Assembly (NCBI RefSeq): GCF_024323335.1
Contig: NC_066580.1
Span: 260,259,332-260,323,331 of the forward strand
Reading direction: 5' to 3'
From: Lathyrus oleraceus
Taxonomy: Eukaryota > Streptophyta > Magnoliopsida > Fabales > Fabaceae
DNA length: 64,000 nt
In this document: in pieces, positions 46,521 to 58,916 of the stretch
Layout of the letters: each line of letters opens with the position of its first letter
How positions within the stretch are numbered: position 1 is the stretch's first letter
The notes under the pieces: model-generated
Told to the model about the DNA's origin: nothing
Seen by the model: only the letters and a program-made list of their open reading frames with translations
Databases searched by the model: none
Made by a program: the position numbers and the translations under genes

Positions 46521-47903
46521 ATGGCAGATGCGCTTGCTACACTTACTTCGATGATTGTGGTGAAATTCTGGAATGAAGTCCCCAATATCACTGTGATGCG
46601 CTTGGATAGACCAGCTCATGTATTTGCAATAGAAGAAGTAAAAGATGATAAGCCATGGTATTTTGATATCAAGTGTTTTCTTCAAAGTCATATTTACCCG
46701 CCTGGGGCATCTGTTAAAGATAAGAAGACTTTGAGGAGATTATCTGGAAGTTTCTACCTCAATGGCGATGTGCTTTATAAGAGAAATTTCGACATGGTTT
46801 TGCTCAGATGCGTGGATAGACACGAAGCAAACATGTTGATGACTGAAGTCTATGAGGGTTCATTTGGTACTCATTCCAATGGACATGCCATGGCAAAGAA
46901 GATGTTGAGAGCAGGCTACTATTGGCTGACAATGGAGTCTGACTGCTGCAAATATGTGAAGAAATGCCATAAGTGTCAGATTTATGCGGATAAGATTCAT
47001 ATTCCCGCGACACTTCTGAATGTGATTTCATCACCATGGCCTTTCTCCATGTGGGGAATTGACATGATTGGCATGATAGAACCAAAAGCGTCTAACAGTC
47101 ACAGGTTTATTTTCGTAGCAATTGATTACTTCACCAAGTGGGTCGAAGCGGCATCATATGCAAATGTGACCAGGCAGATGGTTGTGAAGTTCATCAAGAA
47201 TCAACTCATGTGCCGTTATGGTGTGCCAGATAAGATCATTACTGATAATGGATCTAACTTGAACAACAAGATGATGAAAGAGCTATGTAGCGAGTTCAAG
47301 ATTGCACATCATAATTCCTCTCCTTATAGACCCAAGATGAATGGGGTTGTTGAAGCTGCTAACAAGAACATCAAGAAGATTATCCAGAAGATGGTTGTTA
47401 CGTACAAAGATTGGCATGAGATGCTGCCATTTGCTTTGCATGGCTATCGTACATCTGTCTGCGCTTCAACAGGGGTAACCCCTTTCTCTCTTGTTTATGG
47501 CATGGAGGTTGTGCTCCCATTAGAGGTGGATATCCCATCAATGAGAGTCTTGATGGAAGCCAAGTTGATTGAGGCTGAATGGGTTCAGAGCCGTTATGAC
47601 CAGTTGAACTTGATAGAAGAGAAGAGATTGACTGCCATGTGCCATGGACAGTTATATCAGCAAAGGATAAAGAAAGCCTTTGATAAGAAGGTCAAGCCTT
47701 GTGTGTTCCGAGAAGGTAACCTTGTGCTCAAGAAAGTTTTGTCTTTCGCACCCTATTCCAGGGGCAAGTGGACTCCAAACTATGAAGGTCCATATGTTGT
47801 TAAGAGAGCCTTTTCAGGCGGTGCTTTGATACTTACAACTATGGATGGGGAGGATTTCACTCATCCTGTGAATTCAAATGCAGTCAAGAAATACTTCGCC
47901 TAA
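46521..47903 (+). CDS. Ogre integrase (open reading frame, element B)
   Basis: The 460-codon frame begins inside the aRNH tail (MADALATLTS) and holds an HHCC zinc finger (HSNGHAMAK...CCKYVKKCHKC). The core triad is D181 (GIDMIG), D242 (TDNGSN) and E278 (GVVEAAN). The last two are 35 residues apart, the classic D,D35E. The C-terminal RGKWTPNYEGPYVVKRAFSG is a GPY/F-type motif of Ty3 integrases. No stop or frameshift is seen. In the element it would be released from the Pol precursor by protease; here upstream lesions prevent that. The first residues are not a real start. Confidence 0.93.
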   Translation: MADALATLTSMIVVKFWNEVPNITVMRLDRPAHVFAIEEVKDDKPWYFDIKCFLQSHIYPPGASVKDKKTLRRLSGSFYLNGDVLYKRNFDMVLLRCVDRHEANMLMTEVYEGSFGTHSNGHAMAKKMLRAGYYWLTMESDCCKYVKKCHKCQIYADKIHIPATLLNVISSPWPFSMWGIDMIGMIEPKASNSHRFIFVAIDYFTKWVEAASYANVTRQMVVKFIKNQLMCRYGVPDKIITDNGSNLNNKMMKELCSEFKIAHHNSSPYRPKMNGVVEAANKNIKKIIQKMVVTYKDWHEMLPFALHGYRTSVCASTGVTPFSLVYGMEVVLPLEVDIPSMRVLMEAKLIEAEWVQSRYDQLNLIEEKRLTAMCHGQLYQQRIKKAFDKKVKPCVFREGNLVLKKVLSFAPYSRGKWTPNYEGPYVVKRAFSGGALILTTMDGEDFTHPVNSNAVKKYFA

Positions 47904-47945
47904 AATAAAAACAGAATAGCTCGCTAAGTTGAAAACCCGAAAGCA

Positions 47946-49123
47946 TGCAACTTGTTTATGTTTCAGTTATTTTCATTTTGCTCATTTGAGCCATATCATG
48001 TGATTGCATTAATATGCTTGTTTTGTTTTTGTTTGTGGTCTTAGGACCTTAAAATACCTAATGAACAACAAAAACCCTAAAAAACATCTTAGTGGACTGT
48101 TGGACTTGATCTGAACTTTTGGACTTAGGATAGGCAACTTCCCTATGCTTTGAGGACTTGGCCAATGCCACTATCTAAGACTGAATTATCCTTGCATGTA
48201 CCTTTCATCTGACGCAAGACCTTGAGTGACTTTGACTCATCTTGCACTTTGACTTTGTGCTTACTAGTTCCATTGTTATTATTATTGATGTATGATAATT
48301 GTTCTGAGTTGATCAAGGAATATTTCATCTGATGCATTGGAAGAAGTTAAATACGGCTAGATATTGGGATTGCTTGCTTGAATATTCTGGCTATCTTAAT
48401 TTTATGCCATGGACTTCATTTGATTTTCTTGGATATTGCTTATGCTTGTTGCCTGCTAAAGTCCAAAGGAAAATGAGTTTCTATATGACATTTTTGTCTG
48501 TTAGAGTGCATCCCATTGGTCAGATCTTTTCAACCTTACATTTTAAATTCTTGTCTAGGATAGTCCCTTCATCTCCTCCCACTTCTTAAATTTCAAAACA
48601 TCTCCCTCTTTTCAAAAACTTTCTTTGTTTATGTTTCCTAACTTAGACATGTTTTAATGACTAGAAACTTTGGGCTTATGCTAATGAATTTTTAAATATT
48701 TTTTCTTAATCATGCTTTTAAATGAACTTAACAATATGGACTTTAATTTCAAAACTTTGGCCTTTTGCTCCTTCTTGTTAAACTTTTGTTAAAACAAATT
48801 CACCAACTTCTTTGAAATTTTTACCATGAACTCCGGGGTTTTGATCCCTCATTTTTATGTTGGTACATAGGCATCAGATCAAAGGTCTTGTCAAACACAA
48901 AAATATAATTAATGAATTCTTTTCTCATCTCCCCACTCTATATTTTATCAAACATCATTTAGACCAAATCACTTGCACATAAAAAAGGGCTCCCTAGGAG
49001 TACCTAGGACATTTTGGGTGCTAACACCTTCCCTCTGTGTACCTAACCCCCTTACATGTAATCTTTTTGTTTTATTCACGTAAAGTTTATCCATAGCTTG
49101 ATCGTCATGAATTTACCGCTACA
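47946..49123 (+). repeat. Ogre LTR L3, 3' part only
   Basis: After the integrase stop and a short tail (GTTGAAAACCCGAAAG), the sequence jumps into the last ~1.2 kb of an LTR related to L4 and L5 (GTGGACTGTT...GGACTTAGG, GCCAATGCC). It carries GGGTGCTAACACCTTCCC and ends CCGCTACA, ten bases before a PBS. About 3 kb of LTR and the 3' UTR are missing. Confidence 0.82.
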
Positions 49124-49132
49124 AAAGTTAAG

Positions 49133-49149
49133 TGGCGACTCTGCTAGGG
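49133..49149 (+). other. Ogre primer binding site (element C)
   Basis: TGGCGACTCTGCTAGGG, one change from the site at 38574. A second PBS in the same orientation, 10.6 kb away, shows that another Ogre internal region starts here. Confidence 0.85.
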
Positions 49150-49995
49150 TGTAGTCCTTAGTGGCTTTAGCCTACTTTTTTATGTGTATATATTTGTATA
49201 TTTGATGTTTGTGTGATATATTCAATCTGTTGTACTTGGTGATCTTTATATGGTGATATAAGTTCTTACTCGAACTTGAGTGTAATTAAGATAAGAGGAT
49301 GGTATAGTCATGTTCAACTCGTGTGGAGTAGTCCCTAACGAGTTGGCTTGAGACCCATCTACTTAGTGGAGACCTCTTTAGAGTTCCTGATGTCACACAA
49401 GTAATTTATGGATATGAATTACTTTCTCTAATTTGGGGGTCCGAGAAGCTGAGGAGCTTAGAACATTTAACCCAACTTGACCTATTTAGAATGTAGTGTG
49501 GAGACTGTCCAAGTGTAGACTTGATAACAGTTGTTACGCGATACTACAATGATACAAGTTTCTCTTGAGAATATTATGGGTTGATGAGCCATTCATCCTA
49601 ACCTATAATGTTTGATAGATGGGATCAAGACTCTGGGAACTTCTTAGAACATGATTCTACAGGTTTTTATCCTTAGTACACTCCTTTGGGATGGTTCTCA
49701 ACCCGACTCCATGCTCGTGACTCACAACAAACCCTTTCATTCTTGGTTGATCCGATCAATCTCATCAATATCAATGGAACTTGGGTGTTGATAAGGTGAA
49801 AACCATAATCCACCAAAATGGATGATTGATCTTGATGATGACTTAATACATTCCTTGACCTCTGTCTGTGTTTGCCTTATGTGGGATGCCTTGTGTGTGA
49901 TTGTTGTATTCATGCATACATGCGCATCATAACATTCATCACAGAAAAAATAAATTTCAAGGAAACTAAGGTCTTGTTTGCAAACATTTTCATAC
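49150..49995 (+). other. Ogre leader (element C)
   Basis: Homologous to the leader of element B, with corresponding words such as CAATGGAACTTGGGTGTTGA and CCACCAAAATGGATG. No coding sequence. Confidence 0.7.
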
Positions 49996-51392
49996 CATGG
50001 ATTGTGGACGAAGGACACTAAGAAGTACAATTTCAGATGTCCTGATTTGAAGGGGTTAAGGAAGTTATCATCCTTTGTATTAAATCCCTTGGACTTCAAG
50101 CAACGTCATGGGAAGCTCTTGTCTGTATTATCTACTTATATGGTTGAATGACTTCTGAGTGTCTTGGTTCAGTTCTATGACCTTCTTTATCGGTGCTTCA
50201 CTTTTCTCAACTATCATCTTGTACCCATGTGGGAGGAGTATGCATATCTTTTGGGTATGCCTGTATCTAACAAGGTACCTTTCTGTAGATTGGAGGAGAT
50301 CTCTAAATCCTATGTCATAGCCGAAGCTCTTCATATGAAGAAATCTGAGATTGATGCTCACTTGGTGAAGAAAGGGGTATTCTTGGTTTGACTTCTGAGT
50401 TTCTCATTGGTAAGGCTACTGTTTTTGCTCAACATGGAAACATGGATGCTTTTGAAGCTATCTTGGTATTTCTCATTTATGACTTGGCTTTGTTCCTGAA
50501 TATTGACGGTTTTGTCGATGTTAACGCCATTAGAATCTTCTTGATTGGGAATCTTGTTCCGACTTTATTGGGTGACATGTATTTCTCTTTGGATTTAAGG
50601 AGTTCTGAAGGTGGTGGGACTATTATGTGTTATGTTCCTCTTCTGTACAAGTGCTTCATTTCACACTTGCCTCACACGCCTGCCTTCTTGGAGAACCGAC
50701 AATGTCTACGGTGGTCCTAGAGAGTTATGTCTCTCACTAATGATGATATTGTTTGGTATGATTCTGCATTGGGTAGTTTGGATATTATTGACAGTTGTGG
50801 TGACTTCTCTAACGTGCCTCTCATTAGTACGCAAGGAGGAATCGACTACAGCCCATCATTGGCCCGTCGTCAACTTGGATTACCCTTGAGAGATAAACCT
50901 AATAACACTCAGTTAGAGGGTCTATTTTATCAAGAGGGTGAAGATCCCCAACTTTTGAAGAGTAGAATGGTACGTGCTTGGAACAATGTGCATAGGAAAG
51001 GAAGATCCGAGCCTGGTCCATGCAACTGTGTAGCTTTCGAAGCTTACACTATTTGGGTGAAGAAGAGAGCTTTGGAACTCAAGATGTCGTACGCTTGTGA
51101 GATAATTATGTCTATGGTTGTGGCTGAGCCATTAACTCTCCCTAACCAAGATATAGAGGAGTTAGAATATCTGCTTTCCAGGATGAAGCAAGAGATATAT
51201 TTATGGGAAGATCGGTTCCATGATTTGAACCGAAAGCATGAGGAGTTGCAGCTTAATTCGAAAGACAAGGATGCACTTATTGAGATTCTTGAAGATCGTA
51301 TATTGAAGAGACAGAGTGAACCAAAGGGTTTAATTGCCTCTAGTATGCCTCAACCTTCTGGTGCTTGGAAGAAGATACCAACTTGTCCTTGA
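49996..51392 (+). pseudogene. Ogre ORF1, decayed (element C)
   Basis: Homology to the intact ORF1 spans TKKYNFRCPDLKGL (from about 50012) and LSVLVQFYDLLYRCFTF to RRQLGLPLRDKPNN and the charged C-terminal tail. An in-frame TGA interrupts it near 50149-50151, and there are further frame shifts near 50390 and at 50720. The motif EEYAYLLGMPVSNKVPF matches EQYAYLVGIPI of the intact copy. The function is unknown. Confidence 0.88.
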
Positions 51393-51714
51393 GAAGGCTT
51401 AGATGAAGACATCCTTTGAGTCAGAGATTCAACGCATCCAAAGGAAGTACGCTCCAGTAGCCAGATCATCTGATAAAGTTGTTAGGGATCCTTAGGATGA
51501 TAGTTTCCTTTTCTCTTGTATTTGTATTTTGGTCTCTAAAATTGTACTGAGTGTAATCCTTCCAATTTTATAAATAAAAATAGATTTTATGGTCAATTGA
51601 ATTGTTATTATTAATTATAGTTATATTTGCAAATAAAACTTCATATGATCCTTGAAATTAAAATATAAAAAAAATAATGCATTTCATGCATCATTTGCCT
51701 AGCAGGTTTCTTCT
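51393..51714 (+). other. Spacer between ORF1 and gag (element C)
   Basis: AT-rich non-coding spacer matching 40943-41204 in position. No feature. Confidence 0.45.
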
Positions 51715-52061
51715 TCCAGGTGTTTTATCAGTTATTCTTCTGTGTATCAGCCAAGCTGACTCATTCTTACAACACCCAAGTTAATCGTTTGAAAAGAATG
51801 GAGCACCTCGAGCAAGAGAATAGAGAACTGAAAGACGAGATTTCCTTACTCACAACCCTGATGGAGTTTGTGATAGCTACTCATAACCAACAGTCTCCAT
51901 CTCCTGTAAATCCTCCTCCTCAGAGGACTGTCATCTCAGAGATTACTTCATCAGCTGTGCCTGTGGCGGCTAGCCAGACTGTCCCTGCCATGCCAGCTGG
52001 ATTCCCGTGGGGAATGCCATCCAATTTTGTGCATGAAGGGTATGCGCCTACCTTTGCTTCT
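51715..52061 (+). pseudogene. Ogre gag N-terminus (element C), cut off
   Basis: The frame reads KLTHSYNTQVNRLKR, the coiled-coil HLEQENRELKDEISLL, and a P-rich linker with PAGFPWGMPSNFVHEG..APTFAS. It is collinear with element B up to the APIFAS position. At 52062 the sequence changes to an LTR 5' end (TGTAATACCCCAACTTTG), and the frame runs on into LTR sequence. The gag is therefore interrupted. Confidence 0.85.
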
Positions 52062-55000
52062 TGTAATACCCCAACTTTGACCCTAAGATCCCTCATGCTA
52101 TCTCATCATATGCATTGGCATTGAGATCCTCCTTACCCCTCACCATTTGGGTTTGCATTGGGAGAGATCACAAAGCAAAATTTGATTGTATCATACTTTA
52201 TATTTTATCATCTTTACTAACCAAAATACCAAAATATGTCTTTGCATTTGTCTAACTCTTTTGTCGGTAAGGCATATGCTCACCTTTGATCTATCAAGCT
52301 CATATCTAGGGTTCAAGACCCTCATGGCAAGGAGATCAATCAAGATTTGATCTACAATAGCCTTAGACATCATATATCGATTCCCATTAGACTCACATAA
52401 TATTTTGATCAAGAATTCATCAAGAGTTTGGGATTGGTTTGCAGTGGAAACCCTAGTTCATCTAGGTGTCTTGTGTAACTTCTTCACCAAGCTTCTTCAA
52501 CAATTGATCAAATATTTCAAGGTACATTATATGAGCATGTGATTTGAGGATACATTATAGGTCATTTTGGACCAAAACCATTGAACAAGTGATTTTCCTC
52601 AACTTCAAAAATGCATAACTCCTTCGTATCAAATCCAAATGAGGTCAAATTTGTAACCATTTTTAAGGAATTTGAAAGATTTGAATAGGCTTCGCATGGC
52701 TTGAACATTGTGTCATCATTTGGCAAATATCAAACTCCAAACATCCATGCACAATTGCCTAGAATTCCAATTTGATTTCATACTTATTCACATTCAATTA
52801 TGGACCAAATGGAATGATCTCATGGGCCTGTACACGCCCATGCACCCATGCATCACTCATTGCCAAAATTGGAAACTCACTTCAAGGGTGCAAATATCAC
52901 TTGATTCAGCTATAAATAGAGACCCTATGCATCAGAAATGGGGACTCCTTCACGCCAGCTTTGATCCCAAACACCAAACTCTTCCATTTGAGAGGATAAA
53001 CCTAAGAATTTCCTTTGGAAATTGAGTTGGAATCTCACTGTTTTGAGATTAAAAACTCCAAGGATCCAAGACCTTTTATGCATTCTAATCTTCTTTTGCA
53101 AGCATCCTGAGCAAGATCAAGCACGAGCCAAAGCAAGAACAATTTAATCCAGATTTGCATCAAAGGTATTTTTTAGAAATTTTCATCTCTTCGATTCTCA
53201 TTCAATTCTCCATAATTCTCTTGGATCCTTGGTTGTCTGAAGTCCTACCAATGTAGGCAATAAGATTGAATTGCTTTGAGGTCAAATCGAAGCAACTCAG
53301 ATCATGCACCTCAAATTTTAAATCCTTGTATCTCTCAATATACTTGGAGTTAGGATGAATTGAGGCCAAATTCGTGCTCAGTGCCATTTTTACTTTAAAA
53401 TCATGTCCTTCTTTTTAATTTTAGTGATGGTTATGATTGGACCAGTCCGACGAGGCTCGTCTGAGAAGGAGTCTGGAGCTTTGCTCCGGTGATGAGTTGG
53501 CAAGGTCCAGAGCCACATGATCTGTTTGAATTAATCTAATCACGAGTGTTGGTTTGAATGACCTTATTTGTGGCGCGCTGACTAGAGTCCATCGTGGATT
53601 GCGCGTTTGTGGCCACTTGATATGCCACCTCAATTAATGAGGGAGATCAAGTGGTCCACATTTTTTCTGATTATTTGATTTTCATTTTATTTGTGTTATT
53701 TTCATTAATTCATATTAAATTTAATATTGATCCAAAAATATGAGGGTTTCACCCAAAAAAATTAAATAAATTCCTCTTTAATTTTCTGAATTAAAATCAT
53801 TTTTTGGATCATTATTAATATTTTTCATGATTTAATTGATTTTGTGAATATTTTTAATTGTTTAAAAATAGTTTTAAGTTTCAAAAAATAATGAATTTTT
53901 TTCTCCAAGGTCCTTTGACCTTGTTTGACCTATGATAAATCTCGTGGCCATTTCTTTGGTGTTTTAATGAGGCTTTAGGAATTTGGAAAACCATAATTTA
54001 ATTTAATGCATTTTTTAATTTTTTTTAATTGATTAAATGCAAAATAAATTGTGTGGAGCTTCTATTACTGACTTGTTGAGTTTGACTTGTGTTGTTGGGC
54101 CTTGATCAAGGTTGATTTGACTTTGTTGAGTTAAGATCATTGGATTTAGGGGATTGATGAAATGTACATTTCGTCTCCCAAAATAAATGAATGATCTTAA
54201 TTTGGTAAAAGTCCTCCTTTGACCAATTTATCTTGATTCCATTCCCCCTCCCTCTTCATATCATTCCCCTTCTTTATTCATTCATGTCATGGACCTATGA
54301 TATCTCAATATCCTAAGGCTAGTTGATTGCAAAATCAACATGAGTATGAATGAGATTAGGTCCACCACTTTGTATATTCTTTTTGTGTGTGGTATGTTAT
54401 ATGATCATAGTTCATTATATTATGTCTCTAACATGCATTAACACCAAAATACTATTGTCCGACCTCAAATAGTTGTGACTTCTACATAAGTCCAATTACG
54501 ATTGCTTAACATAGTGCTAAATTTGTGACACAAAAGGCATAGCATTCTAGTAAGTGAGATTGTAAGTCTCCCCTCTTTCATGGTGTTGTGTGGTAACTTG
54601 GCCGTTTTTCCTTCCTTTGGAAGTTGTCTTGGTTCAAGGATCCATGCTTGTGACAAGTGGGTTGAGTGTTCTCCAAAGAATGACTTAAACAATAAAAAAG
54701 CAAAAGAAACACTAACTTCTAATCAACTAACAAATAACATTTAATTTCAGGCCATTTACTTTTATGCACTTTAATTTCAAGCCTTTATTCATTTGCCATT
54801 ATTCATACCATTCAATTTGTTTACTTTAATATCATTTTTACTTTTCTCACTTGAGCCATACTTTGTGAATATATTGTGTTTGTATATACTTGTTTTGTGT
54901 TTTTGATCTTTTGACCTTAATGTACATAATAAGAACAAAAACCCTAAAAAACATTTTTGTGTGGACTGTTGGATTTGATCTGAGACATTGGACTTGGAAT

Positions 55001-55396
55001 TAGGCAACACTCCCTATGCAAAGGACTTGGCTAATGCCAACTTTCATGAAAACCAAGTGCTTGTGAAGTGAACATTCATTTGATACAATATTGAAGATCC
55101 ATTTGAATATATCTGCAACATGATCATATTGAAGCTGTTATTTTGAACCTGTGTCTAATGCCTACCTTTGAAGTCATCTAATACATGGGAAAATTTGAAG
55201 AAGATCACGGAGTTGCTAAGCTTGGATGTGGCTATCTTTATTTGATGCCTTATTCTTCATCTTGATATTTGTGTATTGATATTGCTTGATTCTAAAGTCC
55301 AAGGGAAATTTGGGTTTCTATATGACATTCTTATCAATTGGATTGCAACCCATTGGTCAGATCTTTTCAACTCTTAACTTTTTAATTTGTGCTTAG
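52062..55396 (+). repeat. Ogre LTR L4, 3' end missing
   Basis: It starts TGTAATACCCCAACTTTG and is collinear with L1 and L5, with some internal deletions (for example after about 52530). A TATA box is at 52911-52919. It stops at 55396, where LTR L5 begins. It lacks the last ~1.1 kb of a complete LTR. No genes inside. Confidence 0.85.
52911..52919 (+). promoter_or_regulatory. TATA box of LTR L4
   Basis: TATAAATAG preceded by TTCAGC, with the GGGCC/GCCCATGCA block at about 52824-52844. Confidence 0.6.
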
Positions 55397-57479
55397 TGTA
55401 AGACCCCAATTTTGACTCTAAGATCCCTCATGCAATTTCATCCTAAGCATTAGCATTGGGATCATACCTTGGCATCCTCCTGCCCCCTCTTTCATTGGGT
55501 TTGTTTTGGGAGAGATCACCGAGAATTATGTTATTGTATCAAACTTGTATATTATCATTTTACTAATCAAAATACAAAAAATATGTCTTTGCATTTGCCT
55601 AACTCTTTTGTAGGTAGGGCATGATCACATTGATCTATCAAGTTTATGTCTAGGGTTTGAGGCCCCCATGACAAAGAGCACAACCATTGAATTGATACAA
55701 GAATGTTTATGGGCATCATATATGAGTTCCATTGATTCCTACCATGATCCTATAAAGTCAAGAGAATTAAAGATTAGCAAGTTGGTTGATGGTGGTTGGC
55801 CAAATGATTTCATCTGATCAAAATTGGGTCTCCCTACACCTTATCTCCTACAATTTTCACCATATGAAAATGATTCCAAGAGAAACCTTTCTCTAAATTA
55901 CATTCCAAACAACTTTCATGTTGATACCTAGAGCTAGTTTTGCTTGGAAAATCATTTTCTATGTTGAAACATTATAGGTCTTTTTGTCTAAACCCTAATT
56001 TGAAAGTCAACTTCCCAAGGCCATAACTTGCTCAATGTTTATGATATGAAATATTTCCAAGTTGAAAAATCAAATACAAGATGTCTACTTCAACTTTTAT
56101 GTTTGTAGTGAGAGATAATTCAACTTTTATGAGCATGTGATATGAGGCTACATTATAGGTCACTTTTGACCTATACCATTGAACAAGTGATTTTTCCAAA
56201 CTTCAAAAATGCATAACTCTAGCATTTAAAATCCAAATGACATGAAATTTGTGACCATTTTTAAGGTCTTTGAAATAGCTAAAACTTTTATGAAGACACT
56301 CTTTTCATTTGAAGCTCACATAAAAAGTTAAGCAAGGTGGAATATTGAGATATATGGCTTGACACTTAGAAAAAATTTCAACATGTTGAAATTTCCAAAC
56401 TTCCACCTCAAAATTCATCATGATACAGGCTTCAATTGGAAAAGTGTTGAACATGAAGTTTGTTCCTCTTGATCTAGCCTTTCCAAAAAGTCCAAGTTTA
56501 TCCATTTTGGACAAGAATTGCTAGGGTTGCACAAGGCATGAACATGGTATCATCATTTGGCACATATCAAACTTCAAATCTTCACACACACTTGCCTTGC
56601 AATCCAAGTTGATTTCAGACCCTCTCACACTCATTTGTGGACCTTAAGCAATGGTCTCATGGGTTTGTACACGCCCAGGCACCCATGCATCATTATTTGC
56701 CAATTTTGGAAAGTGAATTTGAAGGTGCAAATCTCATGAGCTGCAGCTATAAATAGAGCCCTCTAGCATCAGAATTGAACACACGTTGAGCGCCAGCTTT
56801 GCCCCCCATTGAAACCCTCTCATTCCAAAGGAAAACCTGATAAATTTCAACTTGAAATTTGAGTTGAATCTCAACTGTTGGAGATTCAAAAACTCTAGGA
56901 TCCAAAGTCTTGCAACCTCATCAATCACTTCCTGCTAGCTTCTCAAGTGTGATTAGATTGTATTTGGAGCAAGGAACCTCAAGAATTGCACTGCATTGAA
57001 GGTAATTTTCAGAAAATTTCATCTCTTCGATTCTCTCCCAATCTTGCTCGATTCTATTGATTCTTTGGTTGTCTGAAGTCCTACCAATGTAGGCAAGAAG
57101 ATTGAGTTGCTCAGAGGTCAAATCGAAGCAACTCAGTTGACATATCTCAAAATTCAACTTCTCATATCTTTCTATATGTGAGGAGTTAGTTAAAATTGAG
57201 GTGATATTCGTGATCTACACCATTTTTCCTTTCAGATCATGTCCTCCTTTTTCATTTTTGTTAAGGTGATGAATAGACCAGTCCGGCCAAGGTCGCCTGA
57301 GAAGACGACCTGCGCTTTGCTCCAGCAATGATGTGGCGTGGTCCTGAACCATTGGATGAGTTCAAATTGTTTTAATCATGAGCGTGCATTTTAATTACCA
57401 AGCGTGTGGACATTTGACTCAGGCGCACCATGAAACGCGCACTGGTGGCCACTTGACCTGCCACCTCAATTAATGAGGG
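55397..57479 (+). repeat. Ogre LTR L5, 5' part
   Basis: It starts TGTAAGACCCCAATTTTGAC directly after L4. It is close to L1 and carries a TATA box (56748-56756). At 57479 (ATTAATGAGGG) it is broken by a 4.75-kb insertion and continues at 62236 with AAGTGGTCCAC. The same words are adjacent in L4 (53630-53655). Confidence 0.87.
56748..56756 (+). promoter_or_regulatory. TATA box of LTR L5
   Basis: TATAAATAG preceded by GCAGC. The upstream block at 56661-56680 reads GGGTTTGTACACGCCC, a diverged form of the motif in L1 and L4. Confidence 0.6.
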
Positions 57480-58271
57480 TTGCGACGGTTGACTTTGGCA
57501 TATTACGGCGGTTTGAACCGACCCAAATTGCTAGTCACGACGGTTTTGTTTCTATTGTGGAAACGTCTGTCGCCAGGCTGGACCACAACAGTTTCTAAAG
57601 CTGCCACTCCAACCGTCGTTCTTATTTGCAACGATTAGGCAACTGATGTAAATTGAAAATTGTGGCGGTTTTAACGGCCATTAAATAACTTTGCTTTTAC
57701 TACTCCAAATCCAAGGATAAAACCACGGGTATTTCCAAAGGTAAATCTGCAGGAAATATTTAATCCGCAGGTAATTCCACAAATAATGTATTTCTTAAAT
57801 TAAAAAAAAATTGTTTCTTAAATTGAAAAAGTATGGTACTCACATTTGTAGTGGTTTCTTCTTATATGAAGAAACAATTTAAAATCATTCTAGTACTCAT
57901 AAAAAACTTCAAATTAGAAACACAATCCAATTCAATACTCAAATTTACTTTTTCAATCATCTATGTATACTTTAACACATAAATACATGTTTAGAACCTT
58001 CAACATAATTGATGTTAACTAATAAACATAAAGAAATTTTTCATTAGCTGCTCAACAAATTGAGCCACACAACAAATTGAGCTAATAATATGTGAGGTGC
58101 GCACTAGTAATAAGCTCATTAATGTTTTCATTCGCTTCTACGCAATCAACTCCAGTCATCATTCCCTTTTCTGCAATTTGCAACATAAAAGTAAAGATTT
58201 TAGAGAAAATCAAGCTCTACAGTAATCATAGAACAATACCAAGCAACAAATTATCAAACTAGGCATCATAC

Positions 58272-58422
58272 CTCAACTATAGTGATTGGAACATCATGAT
58301 CTGCAACCTCGATAGTAGTTTGAACTTCATTCTCAATTTACTGCAAATTTTGATCGAACATTTCAAGAACTGTTTGAAAGCTCGACCACTTGCTAAATGC
58401 CATCACTTGTGAATCTAGGTAC
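58272..58422 (-). pseudogene. Exon-like block of an unidentified gene (b)
   Basis: Flanked by an AG acceptor (58424-58423) and a GT donor (58271-58270). The frame reads YLDSQVMAFSKWSSFQTVLE, then MFDQNLQ, a TAA, and IENEVQTTIEVADHDVPITI. The stop stands where a glutamine codon would be expected, so the copy is a pseudo-exon. I do not recognise the protein. Confidence 0.5.
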
Positions 58423-58577
58423 CTATAATGCATGCAGTGTTAATTAAAGGACTGTTATCTTCAATCTACTGGCTTGATGGAAAAGGTGACTTTTTATTTG
58501 AAAAATACTCTAACTTTAATCTCAAAAGCATTGGTATATTTAACAAAAGTTTAATCTCATGAATATGCAAAGTTGTA

Positions 58578-58916
58578 CCTTTGACTGAAAAAATGCATTT
58601 TCTGAAACAGGGGAACACGTTTCTAGTGGACAAATTGGTTGTCCAAGAAGAGCTTTTTCCTGAGTATCATTCTCATTTAAATCAAAGCTCTATATACAGA
58701 AGACGTACTACTACTTTCTTCGACAGCAGAATTCAATCTCTCATTAAGAACTTGCACAGACTGCACTACTCTATCTTCGTAGACAGAAGCAAATGCTTTA
58801 CTTTTTCCGGATCATCAAGATAAATCCGAAGTCCAATAAGAAACCCAGTAATTGCACCAGCATCTATCAAAAGTTTCTCTCTTAAAGTAACTTGCGGTTG
58901 TGAAGGATTATCTCCC
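58578..58916 (-). pseudogene. Exon-like block of an unidentified gene (a)
   Basis: Upstream of block b on the minus strand. It reads GDNPSQPQVTLREKLLIDAG, FLIGLRIYLDDPEKV, then after a one-base shift AFASVYEDRVVQSVQVLNER, and, after another, NENDTQEKALLGQPICPLET..NAFFQSK, ending at a GTACAA donor at 58577. The acceptor is TTAG near 58917. The composition is protein-like with two frameshifts. Not recognised; probably the same gene as block b. Confidence 0.5.

Larger units (their letters stand above)
38574..47945 (+). mobile_element. Ogre retrotransposon internal region (element B)
   Basis: The order is PBS, a leader of about 0.9 kb, ORF1, gag, a protease region, an intron, RT/RNase H, aRNH and integrase. 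It lies between LTR L2 (5') and a truncated LTR L3 (3'). ORF1 and integrase are open. Gag, protease, RT and aRNH have stops, frameshifts and an internal deletion. The 3' UTR and the first part of L3 are deleted at about 47945, so this is not a complete element. Confidence 0.92.
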
